A DNA stretch of 64,000 nucleotides from Fibrobacter sp. (lineage in GTDB: Bacteria; Fibrobacterota; Fibrobacteria; Fibrobacterales; Fibrobacteraceae), in assembly GCA_024399015.1 (NCBI GenBank), contig JAKSIC010000004.1, positions 92,041 to 156,040 of the forward strand. Reading direction: 5' to 3'. The translations under genes were made by a program, and so were the position numbers. Below are positions 60,935 to 64,000 of this stretch, one piece after another. Under the pieces are notes generated by a model. It saw nothing but the letters and a program-made list of their open reading frames with translations. It did no database searches and was not told where the DNA came from. Numbering within the stretch: position 1 is the first letter of the stretch; every line of letters starts with the position of its first letter.

Positions 60935-62863
60935 ATGAGCGAAGATATTTTAAAGAAGATTGTTGACAAGAGACGTGCAGACATTGAACGCCTTGGTCTC
61001 ACCTTTGGCTTTGACATTCCCGAAAAGCGTACCGTTGGCCGTTGCGAATTTCTCGGCCGTCCGGGTCCCATTCTCGAAGTCAAGCGAGCTTCGCCCTCCA
61101 AGGGGGACATTGCCCCGGACTTGGTTCCTGCGGATTTGGCATGCACTTATGCCGCTGCTGGCGCACAGGCAATTTCCGTTTTGACGGAAACCAACTTCTT
61201 CAAAGGTACTTTGGCCGACTTGATTACTGTAGCCAAGGCCGTGGATAACGGCGATACAACCGCCGACAAGTTGGGAACCAAGAAGTGCGCCGTGCTCCGT
61301 AAGGACTTCTTGCTGTTCGAAGACGAAATCGATATCGCCTACCGCTGCGGTGCCGACGCCGTTCTTTTGATCGCCCGCATCCTGGATGATGAACAGCTGA
61401 TCAAGATGGCCAAGCGCGCCCAGAGTTTCGAGATGCAGGCTTTTGTGGAAGTTCGTGAACCGGATGACCTGAGAAAGCTGAATCTTGTTTTGGAAACATT
61501 GGACAAGGAAGCCGCTGGGGACGCAGCGAAAAGTGCCGAACGCACCATCGTTGCAGGCGTAAATTCCCGCGACCTGGCAACCTTCCACATCGACCCCATG
61601 GTTCCTGCAGCTATCCGCAACAAGTTGCCGGCAAAGGCAGTTTTTGAAAGTGGCGTACACACTCCTGCCGATGCCGCATTCGCCCGCAGTCTGGGCTTCA
61701 AGGGAATTCTCGTTGGCGAAGCCGTGGCAAAGAACCCGCCGCTGGCCCGTGAATTGGTCCGCGCCTTCGGTGAAGCAGAAGATAACCGCCGCGGTGACTT
61801 CTGGAAAACCTTTGCAGAGCGCCGTGACGCCAAGCGCGCCGCCTACGCCGCTGCTATGGCAGACGCAGGTATGGAAAGCGCCGACGCAGAACGCGCAGCC
61901 CACAAGATCCCCATGGTCAAGATTTGCGGAATCACTCGCGAAGAGGACGGCTTTGCCGCCGCCGAAATGGGCGCCGACATGCTGGGCTTCGTTTTCAGCA
62001 ACACCAAGCGTCTGACCAACGAAAATTTTGTCCGCAACTTCACCCAGTTGCTCCGTAGCGAATACGAAGCCGAAGGTAAGCTTTGCCCCCTGTTTGTTGG
62101 CGTCATTACCGAGACAACCACAGAAGAAGGCAAGACCGCCATTAAGCTTGCCGCCGAAGGTGTTCTGGACGCAGTGCAGTTCCACGGATTTGCAGCACCC
62201 GCATTTGACGCAATTCCCGTAGACGCCTCCGAATGTCATTCTCACAACGACAATTCCGAATGTCATTCTCGCGAAAGCGAGAATCTAGCAGCAAGATTCC
62301 CGGTCAAGCCGGGAATGACAGCTGAAGGTAAGCCGGGAATGACAGCTGAAGGCAAGCCAGGAATGACAACTGAAGGCAAGCCGGGAATGACAACTGAAGG
62401 CAAGCCGGGAATGACAGCAGAAAGCAAGCCGGGAACGATTGATAGTCATTCTGGAGCCGAAGGCGATAGAATCCAAGACATGGCCCCTATCGGTCGTACT
62501 TTCCTCCAGGGTGACGTTCCTGCAACACTCCCCTACTACAACGCCCTTCGCATCGGTTCCGCAGAAGACTTCGAAAACTTCGCCGCCATCCGCAAGCACG
62601 GCGAGCCCCGCGTTCTTCTGGACGCCAAGGTAGAAGGCATCCCCGGCGGTTCCGGCCAGCGCATTCCCGAAGAACTGCTCCGCGAAAAAGCAGGCGAAAC
62701 ACCCTTCTGGCTCGCCGGCGGCATCACTCCCGAGAACATCGGCGACATTTGCGCAAAGTTCTCCCCCGAACTTATCGACGTGTCCAGCGGCGTTGAAGAC
62801 GCTCCCGGCATCAAGAACGCAGAAAAGATGATGCAGCTGTTCGAAGCAGTGAATAGCTTGTAA
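60935..62863 (+). CDS. trpCF: indole-3-glycerol-phosphate synthase / phosphoribosylanthranilate isomerase fusion
   Basis: 642 residues, versus about 452 in E. coli TrpCF. Residues 1-265 are the synthase: PILEVKRASPSKGDI, VLTETNFFKGTL, VLRKDFLLFEDEI, GVNSRDLATF and VFESGVHTPADA. Residues about 325-642 are TrpF: PMVKICGITREEDGF with the catalytic Cys, DAVQFHGFA, VLLDAKVEGIPGGSGQ with the catalytic Asp, FWLAGGITPENI and DVSSGVEDAPG. Within TrpF, residues about 433-512 are repeat-derived and not part of the normal fold. The gene is separated from trpGD by 4.3 kb and must have its own promoter. Confidence 0.94.
   Translation: MSEDILKKIVDKRRADIERLGLTFGFDIPEKRTVGRCEFLGRPGPILEVKRASPSKGDIAPDLVPADLACTYAAAGAQAISVLTETNFFKGTLADLITVAKAVDNGDTTADKLGTKKCAVLRKDFLLFEDEIDIAYRCGADAVLLIARILDDEQLIKMAKRAQSFEMQAFVEVREPDDLRKLNLVLETLDKEAAGDAAKSAERTIVAGVNSRDLATFHIDPMVPAAIRNKLPAKAVFESGVHTPADAAFARSLGFKGILVGEAVAKNPPLARELVRAFGEAEDNRRGDFWKTFAERRDAKRAAYAAAMADAGMESADAERAAHKIPMVKICGITREEDGFAAAEMGADMLGFVFSNTKRLTNENFVRNFTQLLRSEYEAEGKLCPLFVGVITETTTEEGKTAIKLAAEGVLDAVQFHGFAAPAFDAIPVDASECHSHNDNSECHSRESENLAARFPVKPGMTAEGKPGMTAEGKPGMTTEGKPGMTTEGKPGMTAESKPGTIDSHSGAEGDRIQDMAPIGRTFLQGDVPATLPYYNALRIGSAEDFENFAAIRKHGEPRVLLDAKVEGIPGGSGQRIPEELLREKAGETPFWLAGGITPENIGDICAKFSPELIDVSSGVEDAPGIKNAEKMMQLFEAVNSL
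62232..62470 (+). repeat. in-frame palindromic/tandem repeat insertion in the trpF part
   Basis: The stretch contains duplicate GAATGTCATTCTC motifs, a hairpin ATTCTCGC-GAAA-GCGAGAAT, a palindrome ATTCCCGG..CCGGGAAT and then five tandem 24-bp units from 62306 to 62425 (each coding for KPGMTAEG-like octapeptides) plus a partial sixth. All are in frame. The CCCGG palindrome matches the intergenic element at 17604-17624. Confidence 0.88.
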
Positions 62864-62901
62864 GGAATCACAACAAACATTCATCGCTTAAACAAGGAAA
62901 C

Positions 62902-63360
62902 ATGCCAAAATTCATAGCATCATTTTTTTTGCTATTCTTCTGTTTTAGCCTGATGGGTTGTCATCCTCCATCACACCTAATCCGCATTAACGAATCCCTG
63001 CCGAAAAATGCAACCATAGAAAAAGAATCCGTCGTTGTTTATGCACAAACGGACTGCCCTGGGGATTGTCCTCTAAGCGACAAGGATGTGGAATGGCATA
63101 GCGCAACGATTTATAAAAATGTAAGACAAATCCAATTTACACGATACGGGCGAATGACATGCGATCCCGATGAACTTTGGGAAGGATATCGCGGTTACAA
63201 CTATTATGTAATTTGGTACAGAGAAGGAATTGCCTACCGCGGAATACAAGCATATTGCGATGCAGAAAAAAAAGAGTTCGTTGTAAAGAACATTCTTGAC
63301 AAAACAACGCATGTAACTTTTCTGAAATCACGATATGAATGGGTGGTTGAAGTAAAATGA
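62902..63360 (+). CDS. lipoprotein of unknown function
   Basis: 152 residues, AAGGA before the ATG. Signal peptide with lipobox LMGC (Cys20). The mature part has four further cysteines (TDCPGDCPLSD, MTCDPDE, QAYCDAE), likely disulfides, and a motif VIWYREGIAYRGIQAY also found, in diverged form, in the next protein. No family is recognised. Its stop overlaps the next start (ATGA), so the two are coupled. Confidence 0.7.
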   Translation: MPKFIASFFLLFFCFSLMGCHPPSHLIRINESLPKNATIEKESVVVYAQTDCPGDCPLSDKDVEWHSATIYKNVRQIQFTRYGRMTCDPDELWEGYRGYNYYVIWYREGIAYRGIQAYCDAEKKEFVVKNILDKTTHVTFLKSRYEWVVEVK

Positions 63361-63923
63361 AAGCCTTACTCTTATTAGCAATATTTCTTCTTGCTTCTTG
63401 TGGAGGGATCTTCAGCTCAGCTTCATCGTCCTATGTAGATGTAGATAGGCTACCCCCAGAAATTGAGATTGAGCCGTTTTTTGTTGTTGTCGGTGATTTT
63501 CCTGAAGGAGTGTCCCCAAAGGATTTCCAGATTGTCGCTTACAAAAATACTCCTGCCAAAAGCGTCGTTCCTTACGAATATAATTTTGATTATAGATACG
63601 CTTTAAAAACAGGAGGATTCGACTTTAAGAATCCAATACCCTCTTACGAAGTTCTTATAGACGAATTCGACCCGGCAACCGAAATTGTATGGTACAATAA
63701 AGGAGTTCCTTACCAAACCTTGAATATCGAATATACGATAAAGAAAGGGGATATCGTTTCCTTTAAAGCCTTTTGGAATGGAAAGCAAGAATTGTGCTTA
63801 AACAATTATATCGGAACCTCGGTTTCACGAATTTATATTCACATGCCAGACAACCGCCTGCCAGAGAATGAATGGTTTACGATATTTAAAGACAATCCAA
63901 AATGCCGAGAAACTGAAAAATAG
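63357..63923 (+). CDS. lipoprotein of unknown function, related to the preceding one
   Basis: 188 residues with lipobox LASC (Cys15). The mature part contains EIVWYNKGVPYQTLNIEY, comparable in position and pattern to the WYREGIAYRGIQAY of the preceding lipoprotein. Two later cysteines may form a disulfide. Predicted beta-rich and periplasm- or surface-anchored. Function unknown. Confidence 0.7.
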   Translation: MKALLLLAIFLLASCGGIFSSASSSYVDVDRLPPEIEIEPFFVVVGDFPEGVSPKDFQIVAYKNTPAKSVVPYEYNFDYRYALKTGGFDFKNPIPSYEVLIDEFDPATEIVWYNKGVPYQTLNIEYTIKKGDIVSFKAFWNGKQELCLNNYIGTSVSRIYIHMPDNRLPENEWFTIFKDNPKCRETEK

Positions 63924-63937
63924 GAACCTCCTAATTT

Positions 63938-63968
63938 TTGACAAACCTTGAAAGTATGCCGATATTAT
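63938..63968 (+). promoter_or_regulatory. sigma-70-like promoter
   Basis: TTGACA at 63938-63943, then GATATT (17-bp spacer) or TATTAT (19-bp spacer) near 63961-63968, about 20 bp before the next start codon. Confidence 0.6.
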
Positions 63969-63987
63969 AGTCAAGGAGAACGCCGCC

Positions 63988-64000
63988 ATGTTTAACGACA
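63988..64000 (+). CDS. start of a further gene, cut by the window edge
   Basis: ATG with AAGGAG 9 nt upstream and a promoter-like sequence before it. Only MFND is visible, so the product cannot be named. Confidence 0.6.

Noticed and set aside
62306..62437. CRISPR-like array of 24-bp units
   Set aside because: Units are directly adjacent with no spacers and lie in frame inside trpCF.

Overview
The window looks like chromosome of a Fibrobacter (phylum Fibrobacterota, gut cellulose degrader). The strongest marker is a FISUMP-type protein at 59257-60439; this domain family was named after Fibrobacter succinogenes. Poly-serine linkers, many Sec/Spase II lipoproteins, a Tol-Pal system and a didermal envelope gene set fit this. 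No rRNA, tRNA, CRISPR array, transposase or phage module was seen. Most of the sequence is a dense housekeeping region; one accessory insertion splits the tryptophan genes.

Layout. 1-2979 (minus): hypothetical exported protein, FecCD-type permease, ABC ATPase and a TraB/GumN-like lipoprotein cut by the window edge. 3051-4590 (plus): nspC and tsaE. 4715-7076 (minus): coiled-coil membrane protein, SufE, FAD oxidoreductase. 7188-8627: exported pentapeptide-repeat protein. 8740-13253 (minus): radA, a small exported protein and a large lipoprotein joining collagen-like repeats to a histidine-phosphatase domain. 13657-16996: two GT-C membrane glycosyltransferases. 17018-18429 (minus): dCMP deaminase family protein, SDR. 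18634-24390: NSS transporter with MetS-like small subunit, three-domain MFS/acyltransferase/AMP-ligase, RidA family protein. 24422-32557 (minus): HD protein, mutS, scpB, proB, rapA. 32622-34725: GYF/RDD membrane protein, murA. 34834-39759 (minus): complete tolQ-tolR-tolA/tonB-tolB-pal-cpoB cluster. 39936-46907 (minus): FecR lipoprotein, rnhB, purN, a 27-aa membrane ORF, SulP transporter, zinc-ribbon protein, degenerate SGNH protein, TusA-domain protein. 47024-48589: GT2 polysaccharide synthase-like protein. 48621-53090 (minus): a secretin/pseudopilin cluster of the type II secretion/type IV pilus class. 53235-62863: tryptophan genes trpE, trpGD and trpCF, interrupted between trpGD and trpCF by Fic, AAA/DUF4143 and FISUMP genes. 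62902-64000: paired lipoproteins and the start of another gene.

Most notable signals. (1) A complete-looking trp attenuator upstream of trpE: a leader peptide with tandem Trp codons, mutually exclusive hairpins and a terminator. (2) Heptanucleotide arrays immediately before the start codons of proB, rnhB, trpGD and trpCF. In three of these cases they fill the whole gap from the previous stop codon to the next start codon, in the same sense orientation, and none of the four genes has a visible Shine-Dalgarno. (3) A palindromic/tandem repeat inserted in frame in the TrpF domain of TrpCF. (4) A collagen-like surface lipoprotein ending in a histidine phosphatase. (5) A single-gene AAA ATPase cassette bounded by 40-bp direct repeats, one of which is the 3' end of the FISUMP gene.
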